Assembly: GCA_041753575.1 (NCBI GenBank)
Contig: JBGSUA010000120.1
Span: forward strand, 22,055-86,054
Origin: CG2-30-51-40 sp041753575
Lineage (GTDB): Bacteria > Desulfobacterota > DSM-4660 > Desulfatiglandales > Desulfatiglandaceae
DNA length: 64,000 bases
Direction: 5' to 3'
Part shown: in pieces, positions 8,099 through 17,306 of the stretch
Position numbering within the stretch: position 1 is the stretch's first letter
Layout: the number at the start of each line of letters is the position of its first letter
Made by a program: the position numbers and the translations under genes
The notes under the pieces: model-generated
The model's database searches: none
What the model was told of the DNA's origin: nothing
What the model saw: the letters and a program-made list of their open reading frames with translations, nothing else

Positions 8099-8844
8099 CA
8101 GCCCAATGCCTCCATCACGGAATCCGGGATGTCGCAGTTGGAATGGACATTGCTCACATCGTCGTTATCCTCCAGGGCATCAACAAGATTAACCATCTGC
8201 TGAGCCTTCTTGCCTTCCAGGCTTATTGTATCCTGGGGAATCTTGCTGACCTCGGAGGAGACATAAGAAATATCAGCCGCCTCAATGGCCGTTCTTATTG
8301 TCTCAATGTCGGAAGGAGCACATATCACCTCAAACTGGCCTCCCCCATCCTTTACATCCTCCGCCCCTGCCTCAAGCGCCAGGGCAAGGAGCTGATCCTC
8401 CTCCACCGCGCTTTTTTCAATGACAATAAGCCCCTTCTTCTTGAATCTATAAGAGACAGAACCAGGTTCACCCAAGGCTCCACCGTTTCTATCAAAGATA
8501 TACTTGAGATCGGCAACGGTCCTGTTTCTGTTGTCCGTGAGACAATCCACCAATACCGCCACTCCGCCCGGGCCATAGCCCTCGTAAGTCACCTCATCGT
8601 AGCTGACTCCCTCAAGCTCACCGGTGCCCTTCTTGATCCCACGCTCAATATTTTCCTTGGGCATATTTTCGGCCCTGGCCGCAAGTATAGCGGCCCTCAA
8701 ACGCGGATTGCCTCCCGGGTCACCCCCTCCCATACGGGCGGCCACCGTAATTTCCCTTATAAGTTTTGTAAAGATCTTGCCGCGTTTTGCATCCGCGGCG
8801 CCTTTTTTGTGTTTGATCGAACTCCATTTAGAGTGACCTGACAT
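8098..8844 (-). CDS. yebC: YebC/TACO1 family translation/transcription factor
   Basis: 248-residue protein with the invariant opening MSGHSKWSSIKHKKGAADAK and the MPKENIERGIKKGTGE motif of the YebC/PmpR/TACO1 family. Members have been described both as DNA-binding regulators near ruvC and, more recently, as ribosome-associated factors that relieve stalling on proline-rich stretches. The chosen ATG at 8844 has AAGGAGGGGGG just upstream; a longer open frame to 8901 lacks such a site and homology. Coupled to ruvC by a one-base overlap. Confidence 0.95.
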   Translation of the reverse strand: MSGHSKWSSIKHKKGAADAKRGKIFTKLIREITVAARMGGGDPGGNPRLRAAILAARAENMPKENIERGIKKGTGELEGVSYDEVTYEGYGPGGVAVLVDCLTDNRNRTVADLKYIFDRNGGALGEPGSVSYRFKKKGLIVIEKSAVEEDQLLALALEAGAEDVKDGGGQFEVICAPSDIETIRTAIEAADISYVSSEVSKIPQDTISLEGKKAQQMVNLVDALEDNDDVSNVHSNCDIPDSVMEALG

Positions 8845-8872
8845 CTCCCCCCTCCTTAGATGTTTCCCTAAC

Positions 8873-9523
8873 CTATTGCTTCGGCTCGTCCGCCGGAGCA
8901 CCTTTTCCCCTCACAGACAAACCCTCTGATACAACCGAATTAATGCCTATCAAATAAACCTCTCTACTCCTCTTCCTGGTTGCGGCCGGTCTAAGCAGCC
9001 TAAACTCCCTGAAACTTGCCGATGCGAGGTTACGGAGACCTCCCGTATCCTCCCCTTCAAAAACCTTGCAAACCAGTCGCCCCCGGCCTGACAGCACCAT
9101 TTGAGCCATCTCAATCGCCCTCAAGGCAAGCGCCGTTGATCTGGCTGCATCCGTATTCCTTATACCTGTGGTTGAAGGGGCCATATCGCTTAGAACCACA
9201 TCAATGCCGCCGTATTCCGCCACAAGCCGATCAGGGTCCAGATCAAAAACATCCTTCTGAATGAACGAGAAATTATCATGAGGCAATTCCAAGGGTCCCT
9301 GGACATCCACCCCGATTACATGGCCGGAAGGCCCAACCTTTTCAAGTGCGTATCCGGACCAAGACCCTGGAAAGCATCCCAGATCCAGCACCAGCTCACT
9401 CCTCCTGAGAATCCTGAATCGCAGATCAATCTCCTCAAGTTTGTAAACCGACCGCGCCGGCCAGTTCTCAGATCTGGCCTTTCGTGCGAAATGATCATCC
9501 CACCTGTTGGTCCTTGTCTTCAT
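8873..9523 (-). CDS. rlmE: 23S rRNA 2'-O-methyltransferase RlmE (FtsJ)
   Basis: SAM-dependent methyltransferase of the FtsJ/RlmE family, which methylates U2552 in the 23S A-loop (E. coli numbering) during late large-subunit assembly. The sequence shows SVYKLEEID, the SAM site LVLDLGCFPGSWSGYAL, DVVLSDMAPSTTG (catalytic Asp), CKVFEGED (catalytic Lys) and SREVYLIG (catalytic Glu), giving the K-D-K-E set. The frame is open to 9559 with TTG and ATG candidates, but RlmE proteins begin with a short basic stretch before RWDDHF, which fits the ATG at 9523 (MKTRTNRW). None of the starts has a strong ribosome site, so the N-terminus is uncertain by up to 12 residues. Confidence 0.9.
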   Translation of the reverse strand: MKTRTNRWDDHFARKARSENWPARSVYKLEEIDLRFRILRRSELVLDLGCFPGSWSGYALEKVGPSGHVIGVDVQGPLELPHDNFSFIQKDVFDLDPDRLVAEYGGIDVVLSDMAPSTTGIRNTDAARSTALALRAIEMAQMVLSGRGRLVCKVFEGEDTGGLRNLASASFREFRLLRPAATRKRSREVYLIGINSVVSEGLSVRGKGAPADEPKQ

Positions 9524-9578
9524 ACAGTTAGCACAAATTCCCGCGGCCATGCAAAGCAATTGTTGGCTTAAACCGGCT

Positions 9579-11132
9579 CTAGATCTTCTTATCTCTCAGT
9601 CCCTTCTTGTAGATCTTCCCTGATCCGGTTCTGGGAAGGGCGGAGATGAACTCGACGACCTTTGGAGACTTATAGGAGGCAAGATGCGATTTGCAGAAGG
9701 CTATGATTTTCTCTTCGCTCGCCTCCTTGCCTTCCTTCATCACCACACATGCTTTTACCTTTTCTCCCCAGTGAGAATCAGGCACTCCTATGACCGCGGC
9801 CTCCAGTATATCTGGATGCATGTAAAGCACGTTTTCCACCTCGGTTGAGTAAACATTCTCTCCTCCGGTGATAATCATATCCTTTTTCCGGTCAACTATG
9901 TTCACATAGCCTTCCTCATCCATCACCGCGAGGTCTCCAGTATAGAGCCAACCACCTCTTATCGCCTTCTTTGTCTCCTCGGGAAGGTTCCAGTATCCCG
10001 GAGTCACGGTGTCCCCCTTTGCGATGATCTCACCAACCTGTTTTTCATCGCGCGCCACGTCAGCTCCGAGATCGTCCACGACTCTCAATGATACGTTTAT
10101 GAATTCCCTCCCTGTCTTGGCCTTAAAGGCGAGTTGCCGCTCCCAGGGCAGCTCTCTTAGATGCCTCTTAAGTATGGACATAGTGAGGTAAGGGCTTGTC
10201 TCGGTCATTCCATAGGTCTGTATGTAATCACATCTGAAGGCATCTATGATTTTCCTGACGGTCTCCGGAGCTATGGAGGCGCCTCCGCTCATGATGGTCC
10301 TCAGGCTTGAGTAGTCAAAATCATCCACCTCGGGATGATTGACCATCATGTTGAGCATGGTGGGGATAAGATTGCTTATAGTTATACCCTCTTTCTGGAT
10401 AAGCTTAAGCACATTTTCAGCGTCAAAAGAGGGGATAAGAACATGTTTTCCTCCGCTCCATGTTATCGCGAATGTGGCCCAGGCATCGGCGAGATGGAAA
10501 AGGGGCGCGACATGAAACCATCTGTCCGAGTCTGACAGATGAAGCTCCGCAATCGTTCCCAGAGCGTGGCTTTTTACGTTGCCGTGGGTAAGCATCACGC
10601 CCTTGGGCCTCCCTGTCGTCCCGCTTGTGTAATAGAGTTGAGCTACATCCCCGTCCGTTATCCTGATATCATCAGGCATATCTTCGGATGAACTCTCTAT
10701 AAGCTCTTCGTAGATCAGATTTTCCTTCGCGCCGCTGGAAATCGGGCTACCCTGGGTCCAGATCACGCGGCACCCTGCAATCTCGGGGAGTTCTCTTGTT
10801 TTTTCCTCAAACGCCTTTTGAACCACCATGACCGAGGCGCCGCTGTCTTCAATTATGGCTGCAAGTTCCCTGGGAGAGAGACGGTGGTTCAGGGGAACCA
10901 GGATAAGCCCCAAATGTGCAGCGGCAAAATAGGCCTCAAGAAAGACATGGCAGTTTTCGTGCAGGACGGCGAGCCTGTCTCCGGCAGATAGGCCCATGGA
11001 AGAAAGTCCGTTTGATAATCTCCACACCCTCTTTGAGAACTGATCATAGTTCAAGCGCACATCGCCGCATACCACAGCCTCATAGTCCGGATAAAACTTC
11101 GCGGCTTTGGGCAGAATCTCGTTAAGCGGCAT
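9579..11132 (-). CDS. Acyl-CoA ligase, AMP-forming (medium/long-chain type)
   Basis: 517-residue ANL superfamily ligase, clearly distinct from the larger one at 167-2089. Motifs in order: YYTSGTTGRPKGVMLTHGN near residue 170, QTYGMTETSP near 310, GWLYTGDLAVMDEEGY near 395, the hinge DRKKDMIITGGENVY near 415 and PRTGSGKIYKKGLR at the C-terminus with the catalytic lysine. AGGAGG sits 5 bases before the ATG. It lies directly downstream of two sigma-54 response regulators, so it may be a target of their control or part of a fatty/aromatic acid programme. The exact acid cannot be predicted. Confidence 0.87.
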   Translation of the reverse strand: MPLNEILPKAAKFYPDYEAVVCGDVRLNYDQFSKRVWRLSNGLSSMGLSAGDRLAVLHENCHVFLEAYFAAAHLGLILVPLNHRLSPRELAAIIEDSGASVMVVQKAFEEKTRELPEIAGCRVIWTQGSPISSGAKENLIYEELIESSSEDMPDDIRITDGDVAQLYYTSGTTGRPKGVMLTHGNVKSHALGTIAELHLSDSDRWFHVAPLFHLADAWATFAITWSGGKHVLIPSFDAENVLKLIQKEGITISNLIPTMLNMMVNHPEVDDFDYSSLRTIMSGGASIAPETVRKIIDAFRCDYIQTYGMTETSPYLTMSILKRHLRELPWERQLAFKAKTGREFINVSLRVVDDLGADVARDEKQVGEIIAKGDTVTPGYWNLPEETKKAIRGGWLYTGDLAVMDEEGYVNIVDRKKDMIITGGENVYSTEVENVLYMHPDILEAAVIGVPDSHWGEKVKACVVMKEGKEASEEKIIAFCKSHLASYKSPKVVEFISALPRTGSGKIYKKGLRDKKI

Positions 11133-11174
11133 CTTAACCTCCTGAAAAACTACTGCGTTTTTTCATTGCAATGA

Positions 11175-12599
11175 TTATGCAGGCTCAGGCCTGTGTTTTC
11201 TCCATCTTTCATGCGCGATACCGAATTTCTTTATCTTGTAATTCAGAGAGCGGGGGCTTACACCCAGAAGAATTGCGGCATCCTTTTGAATCCACAGACT
11301 TTTCTCCAGGGCGTTCATTATTGCCTCCCTCTCCCTCTCCTCCAGTGTTTGATGACCGCTGACACGCTCTGGGCTTACCCCGGCTTGTTCCTCATCGGCT
11401 TTGGCGCCATCGGCACCCGGTGCAAACATGGTTCCTTCCTGATCTGTGACCATGATGCTGTCGCGGCCTATTACATTATCTTCCTCAAGTATCACCGCCC
11501 TCTCTATCATGTTGGAGAGCTGCCGGATGTTGCCGGGCCATGGGTAGCTCCTGATCCACTCCATGCATTCCCTGGAGAAGCCCTCAATCTTCTTTTTAAC
11601 CCCTGCAGATACCTTTTCGAGGATCCAGTATGCCAGAGGTTCAATGCATTGGGTTCTTTCCCTTAGCGGAGGAAGTCTGAGAGAGAGCACGTTGATCCTG
11701 TAATAGAGGTCTTGCCTGAACCTGCCTGAAGTTATCTGGGCCTGAAGGTTACGGTTGGTTGCGACGATCACCCTCACGTCCGAGTGTATGGTCCTGTTTC
11801 CCCCCACTCTCTCGAACGATTTATTTTCAAGCACTCTAAGAAGTTTTGCCTGGATCGCCGGGCTTATCTCTCCTATCTCATCTAGAAATATCGTGCCCCC
11901 GTGGGCCTGCTCAAAACGGCCGAGCCTGAGCTTGTTGGCCCCCGTGAAGGCTCCTTTTTCATGCCCGAAGAGCTCGCTCTCAAGAAGGGTCTCCGGTATG
12001 TTGGCGCAGTTGATATGTATAAAAGGCTTATCCCTTCTCGTGCTGTTGAAGTGTATCGTCCCTGAAAGGAAGCTCTTGCCTGTGCCTGTCTCTCCTGTGA
12101 GAAGGATGGTGGAGTCTGTCTGGGCGAATTTTTTCAGCGTATTGACAACCGACTTCATGACGGGGCTGAAGGCGATTATACGTCCGAAGTCATATACGAT
12201 GTCCTGAGTGTGGCGCAGATATTCTATCTCGTTTCTGAGGCTCCTGTTTTCGAGCGCCTGCTGAACCGCATGGCGTATCTTTGCGGCGGAAAAGGGCTTT
12301 ACCACAAAGTCGAACGCTCCCTGTTTCACCGCCTTGACAACAAGCTCGGTCCTGTCCGCGCTGCTTGTGATTATTACCGGAGTGGAAGGTATGGAGGATC
12401 TTATCCACCTCAGGAAGTCGAAATTCTCCTCCCTGGAATCCTCCAGATCCAGTATAATTACATGGAAATAATCGCCCTTGAGGATCTCAAAGAAATCCTT
12501 CCCGTTCGGCCAGATGGTTACATGGAAGTCATCCTTGAGGGCGGCAGTGAGCACCTCCCGCCAGGCATCGCTTTTCTCAGCTATGAATACCTTGTTCAT
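11175..12599 (-). CDS. Sigma-54-dependent response regulator, second of a tandem pair
   Basis: 474-residue NtrC-type regulator. Domains: receiver (about 1-115), AAA+ (about 140-375) and a Fis-type helix-turn-helix (about 430-470). The AAA+ part has GETGTGKS, the sigma-54 contact loop ESELFGHEKGAFTGA, the Walker B region GGTIFLDEIG and WPGNIRQLSNMIERA. The receiver keeps the phospho-acceptor (VIILDLED) and the conserved lysine (FVVKPFS), but the acidic pair at the end of strand 1 is replaced (VFIAEKSDAW), so phosphorylation may be altered. The ATG at 12599 follows AAAGGAAAGG and lies inside the 3' end of the upstream regulator (23-base overlap), so the two are made together. No histidine kinase gene is adjacent. 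Confidence 0.9.
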   Translation of the reverse strand: MNKVFIAEKSDAWREVLTAALKDDFHVTIWPNGKDFFEILKGDYFHVIILDLEDSREENFDFLRWIRSSIPSTPVIITSSADRTELVVKAVKQGAFDFVVKPFSAAKIRHAVQQALENRSLRNEIEYLRHTQDIVYDFGRIIAFSPVMKSVVNTLKKFAQTDSTILLTGETGTGKSFLSGTIHFNSTRRDKPFIHINCANIPETLLESELFGHEKGAFTGANKLRLGRFEQAHGGTIFLDEIGEISPAIQAKLLRVLENKSFERVGGNRTIHSDVRVIVATNRNLQAQITSGRFRQDLYYRINVLSLRLPPLRERTQCIEPLAYWILEKVSAGVKKKIEGFSRECMEWIRSYPWPGNIRQLSNMIERAVILEEDNVIGRDSIMVTDQEGTMFAPGADGAKADEEQAGVSPERVSGHQTLEEREREAIMNALEKSLWIQKDAAILLGVSPRSLNYKIKKFGIAHERWRKHRPEPA

Positions 12600-14028
12600 G
12601 GCCTTTCCTTTCATGCTCCCATTTGAAGTCCTCTTTCCTGATACCGTATTTGGCGAGGAGCTTATGCAACTGTCTTGTGGTAATTCCCGCCGCCTCTGCT
12701 GATTTGTTCAGCCTGCCTTCCTTCCTGGAGAGAATAGCCTTGAGATAGGCCGACTCTACAGCCTCGACAGCCCTTTTCCTTACCGCGGAGATGGGCAAGG
12801 AAACATCAATTTCAGGCATAATCCCTTTACCCTGTTCTCCGAATATCTCCGCCGGGAAACTGGCCGGGGTAAGAACACTTGATTCCTCAAGTATATATGC
12901 TCTTTCTATAAGGTTCTCAAGTTCCCTTATATTTCCAGGCCAGCCATATTGATCAAAGGCCTCCAGCACCGCGGAATCAATCTTGAAAATGCCTTTGGAA
13001 TATTTCCCATTGAGATCTCTTATAAAATATTCCACCAGATGGGGGATATCTTCTTTTCTGTCCCTGAGAGGAGGCACCTCTATGGGAAATACACAGAGTC
13101 TGTAATAGAGATCCTTTCTGAAGAGCCCCTCATCGCTCATGGCCTTAAGATCGCTGTTGGTGGCTACTATCACCCTTACGTCGGCCTCAATCGTGACCTC
13201 TCCACCCACCCTCTGGAAGGTTTGATCCTGTAATACCTGCAGGAACTTTATCTGAGCGGAAGGCGTTATGGTTCCTATCTCATCCAGAAAGATAGTTCCC
13301 TTACTGGCTATTTCGAATTTGCCCATTTTTCTTCGGTCGGCGCCTGTAAAGGCGCCCTTCTCGTGGCCGAAAAGTTCACTTTCCAGGAGGCTGTCGGGAA
13401 TGGCCCCGCAGTGGACGGTGATAAACTGCGCATTGGTCCTGTTGCTGTGCCTGTGTATGAGTTTAGCAAGCAGGCCCTTGCCTGTGCCGGTTTCCCCTGT
13501 TATCAGCACGCTGGTCTTTGTGGGGGCTACCGATCGCACCTTTTGAAACACCTTCATCATTACGGGGCTTCTTGTCTTCACGACCTCAAGAGAGTCCAGG
13601 CGCCAGAACCTGTCTCTGAGGTAATTGAGCTCGGACTGCATCAGAGCCGCTCTGCGCATGCTCTCAGTCATATAACGCAGTTCCTCGGCATTCACAGGGT
13701 AAGTGATGTAGTTGCTCGCTCCTGCCTTTACCGCCATCACCGCGTCCCTGATCCTGTCCGGCGGCCCCATCACCACAATCTCGGCATGGGGAACTATCTG
13801 CCAGTACCTTTGAAGCGACTTACCATAGTCGCTGACGCCTTCCGATGAGTTTACCTCAGGGCTGAGAAAATCCAGGTCAATAAAAAGCAGGTCATACCTT
13901 GCCCTGGCAAAGAGCTGTTCGCAGGCCTCCCTGCTTTGGGCCGTGTCAACCCTGTATTTCCCCTTAAAGGAGGCCCTTACCGCCCTTGCGGCCTCACCAT
14001 CTCCTGCTGCTACAAGAACCGCCCTCAT
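12577..14028 (-). CDS. Sigma-54-dependent regulator with a degenerate receiver domain
   Basis: 483-residue NtrC-like protein. AAA+ features are all present: GETGTGKG (Walker A), ESELFGHEKGAFTGA (sigma-54 loop), GTIFLDEIG (Walker B), LYYRLCVFPIEVPPLRDRKEDI and WPGNIRELENLIERA, followed by a Fis-like HTH near 440-475. The N-terminal receiver is poorly preserved: strand 1 reads VLVAAGDGEA without the acidic pair, and the usual lysine is replaced (YITYPVN in place of a K-P motif), although a possible acceptor Asp remains in LLFIDLDF. This suggests control by something other than classical phosphotransfer. AAAGG lies 7 bases before the ATG. Part of a short operon with the FAD oxidoreductase upstream and the second regulator downstream. 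Confidence 0.88.
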   Translation of the reverse strand: MRAVLVAAGDGEAARAVRASFKGKYRVDTAQSREACEQLFARARYDLLFIDLDFLSPEVNSSEGVSDYGKSLQRYWQIVPHAEIVVMGPPDRIRDAVMAVKAGASNYITYPVNAEELRYMTESMRRAALMQSELNYLRDRFWRLDSLEVVKTRSPVMMKVFQKVRSVAPTKTSVLITGETGTGKGLLAKLIHRHSNRTNAQFITVHCGAIPDSLLESELFGHEKGAFTGADRRKMGKFEIASKGTIFLDEIGTITPSAQIKFLQVLQDQTFQRVGGEVTIEADVRVIVATNSDLKAMSDEGLFRKDLYYRLCVFPIEVPPLRDRKEDIPHLVEYFIRDLNGKYSKGIFKIDSAVLEAFDQYGWPGNIRELENLIERAYILEESSVLTPASFPAEIFGEQGKGIMPEIDVSLPISAVRKRAVEAVESAYLKAILSRKEGRLNKSAEAAGITTRQLHKLLAKYGIRKEDFKWEHERKGHEQGIHS

Positions 14029-14052
14029 TGCCGGACCTTTGCGCCGATAAGG

Positions 14053-15252
14053 TTAATTGGATGAAAGCGTTGCAAAATCGAACCCCTTTGAAAGTATCCT
14101 GTCCTTGACACTAGAAACATCAATTTTTTGCGACATAAGTTTGGTCACTGAGCCAAATCCCTCTGTATCTCCCAGCATTATGCATCCAATGATACGGCCT
14201 CCATCAAGTACCAGTTTCTTGTAAAGCCCCTCCCCCACATACAGAATCGTTTCACGCTTCCCGTCCGCATCAATGTCGCCCGCAGAGGCGAGATCTGTCC
14301 CCGCGACCTTAAGGATATTTGCCATGGTGGTGCCTTTGTAGATCTCTACTCCCCCTGTCATGTTTATTCCAGCAACCTTGCCCTGTTCCATGGCCGCCGG
14401 CCAGATGCCGTAAGTGATTCCCTTGAATTCCACCACATCGCCGGCAGCAAACACATCTTCCATGCTCGTTTTCATGTACTCGTCAACCTTGATGCCTTTG
14501 TCTTTTTCAAGACCCAGTATGCCGGCCAGCTCAAGGTCAGGGCGAACGCCGGCCGAGATTATTACCATTGATCCGGCTATCTTTTCCCCTCCTTCCAGAA
14601 CCGCGCCATCGGCGCTTTGAGCGCCTTCGATGTGACTTGTCTTGACCCCCAGGCGGAAAGAAAACCCCATATCCTCCATCAATCCCTGAAGCCTTTTTGC
14701 GCCCTCCACATCAAGTTGTCTGGGAAGCAGTCTCGGAAAAAACTCCACCACCTTCACCTTCAGTCCAAGTTTTCTAAGGGCATTACCGGCCTCAAGTCCG
14801 AGAAGCCCTCCTCCGATCAATACCACCTCTGAGGCCTTGGCGGCCATCTCAGAGATCTCCTTTACATCCCGAAAGGAGCGCAGGGTAAAAACCCCTTTCT
14901 TGTCGGAGCCTTTGATAGGAGGGACAAAGGATCGGCTCCCAGTCGCAATAAGGAGCTTATCAAAGGCGATTTCCTCATCGCCCTGGGTCAATATGGATTT
15001 TGCGGCGAGGCCTTTGACTCGCGTGCCCAGCCTCAGGTCAATACGGTTTTCCTTATACCATTTCTCCTTTTTTGCGATAAGTTCCTCGCTGGTTATTTCC
15101 CCCGCGAGATATTCATTGAGTCTTATTCTCCAGTAAAAGGGCATCCCCTCATCGGAAAAAATGGTTATCCGGCCCTCCTTGTCGCGCTTGCGGATGTGTT
15201 CAGCCGCGGTCGTCCCCGCTACGCCGTTTCCTACGATTACATAGTTGGTCAT
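14053..15252 (-). CDS. FAD-dependent NAD(P)H oxidoreductase (rubredoxin/nitrite-reductase type)
   Basis: 399-residue pyridine nucleotide-disulphide-type flavoprotein. It has the N-terminal FAD dinucleotide fold (YVIVGNGVAGTTAAEHIR), the NAD(P)H fold (EVVLIGGGLLGLEAGNAL near 145) and the second FAD motif (VFAAGDVVEF near 270). Architecture matches NADH:rubredoxin oxidoreductase and the N-terminal half of NirB; there are no extra iron-sulphur or rhodanese domains. The electron acceptor is not indicated by any neighbour, since no rubredoxin gene is adjacent. GGAG lies 8 bases before the ATG. It is the first gene of a unit that continues into two sigma-54 regulators. Confidence 0.85.
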   Translation of the reverse strand: MTNYVIVGNGVAGTTAAEHIRKRDKEGRITIFSDEGMPFYWRIRLNEYLAGEITSEELIAKKEKWYKENRIDLRLGTRVKGLAAKSILTQGDEEIAFDKLLIATGSRSFVPPIKGSDKKGVFTLRSFRDVKEISEMAAKASEVVLIGGGLLGLEAGNALRKLGLKVKVVEFFPRLLPRQLDVEGAKRLQGLMEDMGFSFRLGVKTSHIEGAQSADGAVLEGGEKIAGSMVIISAGVRPDLELAGILGLEKDKGIKVDEYMKTSMEDVFAAGDVVEFKGITYGIWPAAMEQGKVAGINMTGGVEIYKGTTMANILKVAGTDLASAGDIDADGKRETILYVGEGLYKKLVLDGGRIIGCIMLGDTEGFGSVTKLMSQKIDVSSVKDRILSKGFDFATLSSN

Positions 15253-15425
15253 GGCAACTCTCCTTACATCTTAAAATGATTGACATATTCAAGGATAAAA
15301 AGGACTATTATTTTTGCACAGTTCGCCCCCGCATACAAATGCTTTAATCCGCATTGCTTCGCTCTATCCTTTGCCGACCAGCCCGACATCGAAGCATAAG
15401 AGTTAAGCTGTCTTTCGACGCTTCT

Positions 15426-17306
15426 TCAGGTAACCCCTTTCCATAACGCATCCCTTAACCCGCTATTTCTCTCTATCCGTCTTGATACAGCCGTCCGGAT
15501 GATAGATTCGTCTCCCCAGAGGTCAACTCTTGCCCTGGCGCGGGTTATCCCTGTATAGAGAAGCTCTCTTGTAAGGATTGGCGCGTCCCTTTCAGGCAGG
15601 ATAAGGAGCACGTTTTCAAATTCAGATCCCTGGCTCTTGTGAACGGTCGTCGCAAATACCGTCTCGTGTCGGGGCAATCTGTGGGGCACAAAGCTCCTCG
15701 CCCCTGTGCCCTGAGATAGGAAAAACACCCTCAGATCAGCCGCGCTCTTTTGATAGCGGGAAGCAATCCCCACGTCTCCATTAAAAAGCCTCAAGGAATA
15801 ATCGTTTTCGGTTATTATTACGGGTCTCCCTCTATACCAGATACCGCGCCGGTCTATGCGCTTTTGGTCTCTCAGGATCTCCTCGACCAGGGCGTTTATC
15901 CTCTCAACCCCGTAAGGGCCTTTTCTCACAGCGCAGAGAATCCTTAACTCATCAAATCTCGATAGCATCTCAGCGGGATCTTTGCCTTCAAGATAACCAG
16001 TCCAGGGCCCCAGTACGGCCGCTTTGAGGGCATCCTCAAGATCTCCTTTTCCTGGCAGAGGCTTCCATTTGGCTGACCCGTCACCCCCGTCTTCTAAAAG
16101 ACCCATGACATCATCGGCTCGGCCTTCCCTCACGGCGCTGCTCACTATGCCTATGGCGCTCTGCGTCCCGAACCGATAGTTTCGTCGAAGCTCCAGCATG
16201 GAGTCCCGCAGGGAGGCGGCCCGATCAGACGCGCCATCGCCTTCGCCGCCGGATGAATACCTGTAACAGGGCTTAATTATGGCAGGTTCTTCAAATCTCT
16301 CACCTGTAACCATCTTATAAGATTCTATCAAGTTAGCGGAAAGACCAAGCCTTTCAATGCCATAACATATATCGCCAAGCACCGCTCCCGCCTCAACAGA
16401 TGCAAGCTGATTCCTGTCGCCCAGAATAATCAGCACTGCCTGGCGCGGAAGGGCCTGCAAGAGCTTTGACATCAAGGCAATATCTACCATTGATGCCTCA
16501 TCTATCACAAGAAGATCCACAGGGAGCATATTTTCACTATTGTAGATAAAGTAAGGCGAGCCTTCAACGGTTCCAAGCAGTCTGTGGATGGTGGAAGCCT
16601 GCGTTGGCACAGCGCTAAGCACACGGTCGGGGAACCTGCCGGTGCCACTGTATTCAGTGCCCCCTTTCAAGACCTTTGAAATGGATTCCTGAAGTCTCGC
16701 GGCAGCCTTGCCGGTAGGAGCGGCCAGTTTGATTCTCAGCGCCCTTTCCTGGAAAAGCTCCAGGGCCAGAGCAAGTATTCCAGCCACGGTGTAGGTCTTT
16801 CCTGTCCCCGGGCCTCCGGATATGACGCAAAGTCCACGGGTAAGAGCGCTATAGGCGGCCACCTTCTGCAGGTCGGTCGGCCCCCCGTCCGGCCTCGGGA
16901 ATACCTCATTTAACCTCCGTCCCAGATCGGATGGTGGGTCTTGACTCGACTTTGCGGCCCTCGCCAGGAGTTCTTCGGCGAGCTTTCTTTCATAGTCCCA
17001 GTACCTGTAAAGATAGAGCCTTCTTGCTTCATCAAGTATCAAGGGCTTATAGTCACCTGGAGCGCCGACTACGGAACATTCAAGGAGCATCCTTGACCAG
17101 TCTTCAGAGTGAGGGTAGTTCGCTCCTTTTTCAGGGGCGCTCTGTCCCGCCAATTCCTCAAGATCAACGCATACGTGCCCATGCCTTGTAAAGCGGCTCA
17201 CCAGCGCGGCGGCCGCGTAGAGCTCCCTTGAGGCTGAACCGCTAAGTCCCTCCATGAACCTCGCAAACCCAAGATCCAGTGAAGAAAAATACTGCTCGGG
17301 CATCAT
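15426..17306 (-). CDS. recD: Exodeoxyribonuclease V alpha subunit RecD
   Basis: 626-residue superfamily 1B (5'-3') helicase subunit of RecBCD. Motifs: GGPGTGKTYTVAGIL near residue 165 (motif I), LLVIDEASMVDIALM near 275 (motif II), LGDRNQLASVEAGAVLGD near 300 (motif III), TTVHKSQGSEFENVLLILP near 565 (motif V) and LLYTGITRARARVDLWG (motif VI). The frame begins at 17330, but the ATG at 17306 forms the classic 4-base ATGA overlap with the recB stop and is preferred; there is no independent ribosome site. Last gene of the recC-recB-recD unit. RecD is the faster motor on the 5'-ended strand. Confidence 0.93.
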   Translation of the reverse strand: MMPEQYFSSLDLGFARFMEGLSGSASRELYAAAALVSRFTRHGHVCVDLEELAGQSAPEKGANYPHSEDWSRMLLECSVVGAPGDYKPLILDEARRLYLYRYWDYERKLAEELLARAAKSSQDPPSDLGRRLNEVFPRPDGGPTDLQKVAAYSALTRGLCVISGGPGTGKTYTVAGILALALELFQERALRIKLAAPTGKAAARLQESISKVLKGGTEYSGTGRFPDRVLSAVPTQASTIHRLLGTVEGSPYFIYNSENMLPVDLLVIDEASMVDIALMSKLLQALPRQAVLIILGDRNQLASVEAGAVLGDICYGIERLGLSANLIESYKMVTGERFEEPAIIKPCYRYSSGGEGDGASDRAASLRDSMLELRRNYRFGTQSAIGIVSSAVREGRADDVMGLLEDGGDGSAKWKPLPGKGDLEDALKAAVLGPWTGYLEGKDPAEMLSRFDELRILCAVRKGPYGVERINALVEEILRDQKRIDRRGIWYRGRPVIITENDYSLRLFNGDVGIASRYQKSAADLRVFFLSQGTGARSFVPHRLPRHETVFATTVHKSQGSEFENVLLILPERDAPILTRELLYTGITRARARVDLWGDESIIRTAVSRRIERNSGLRDALWKGVT

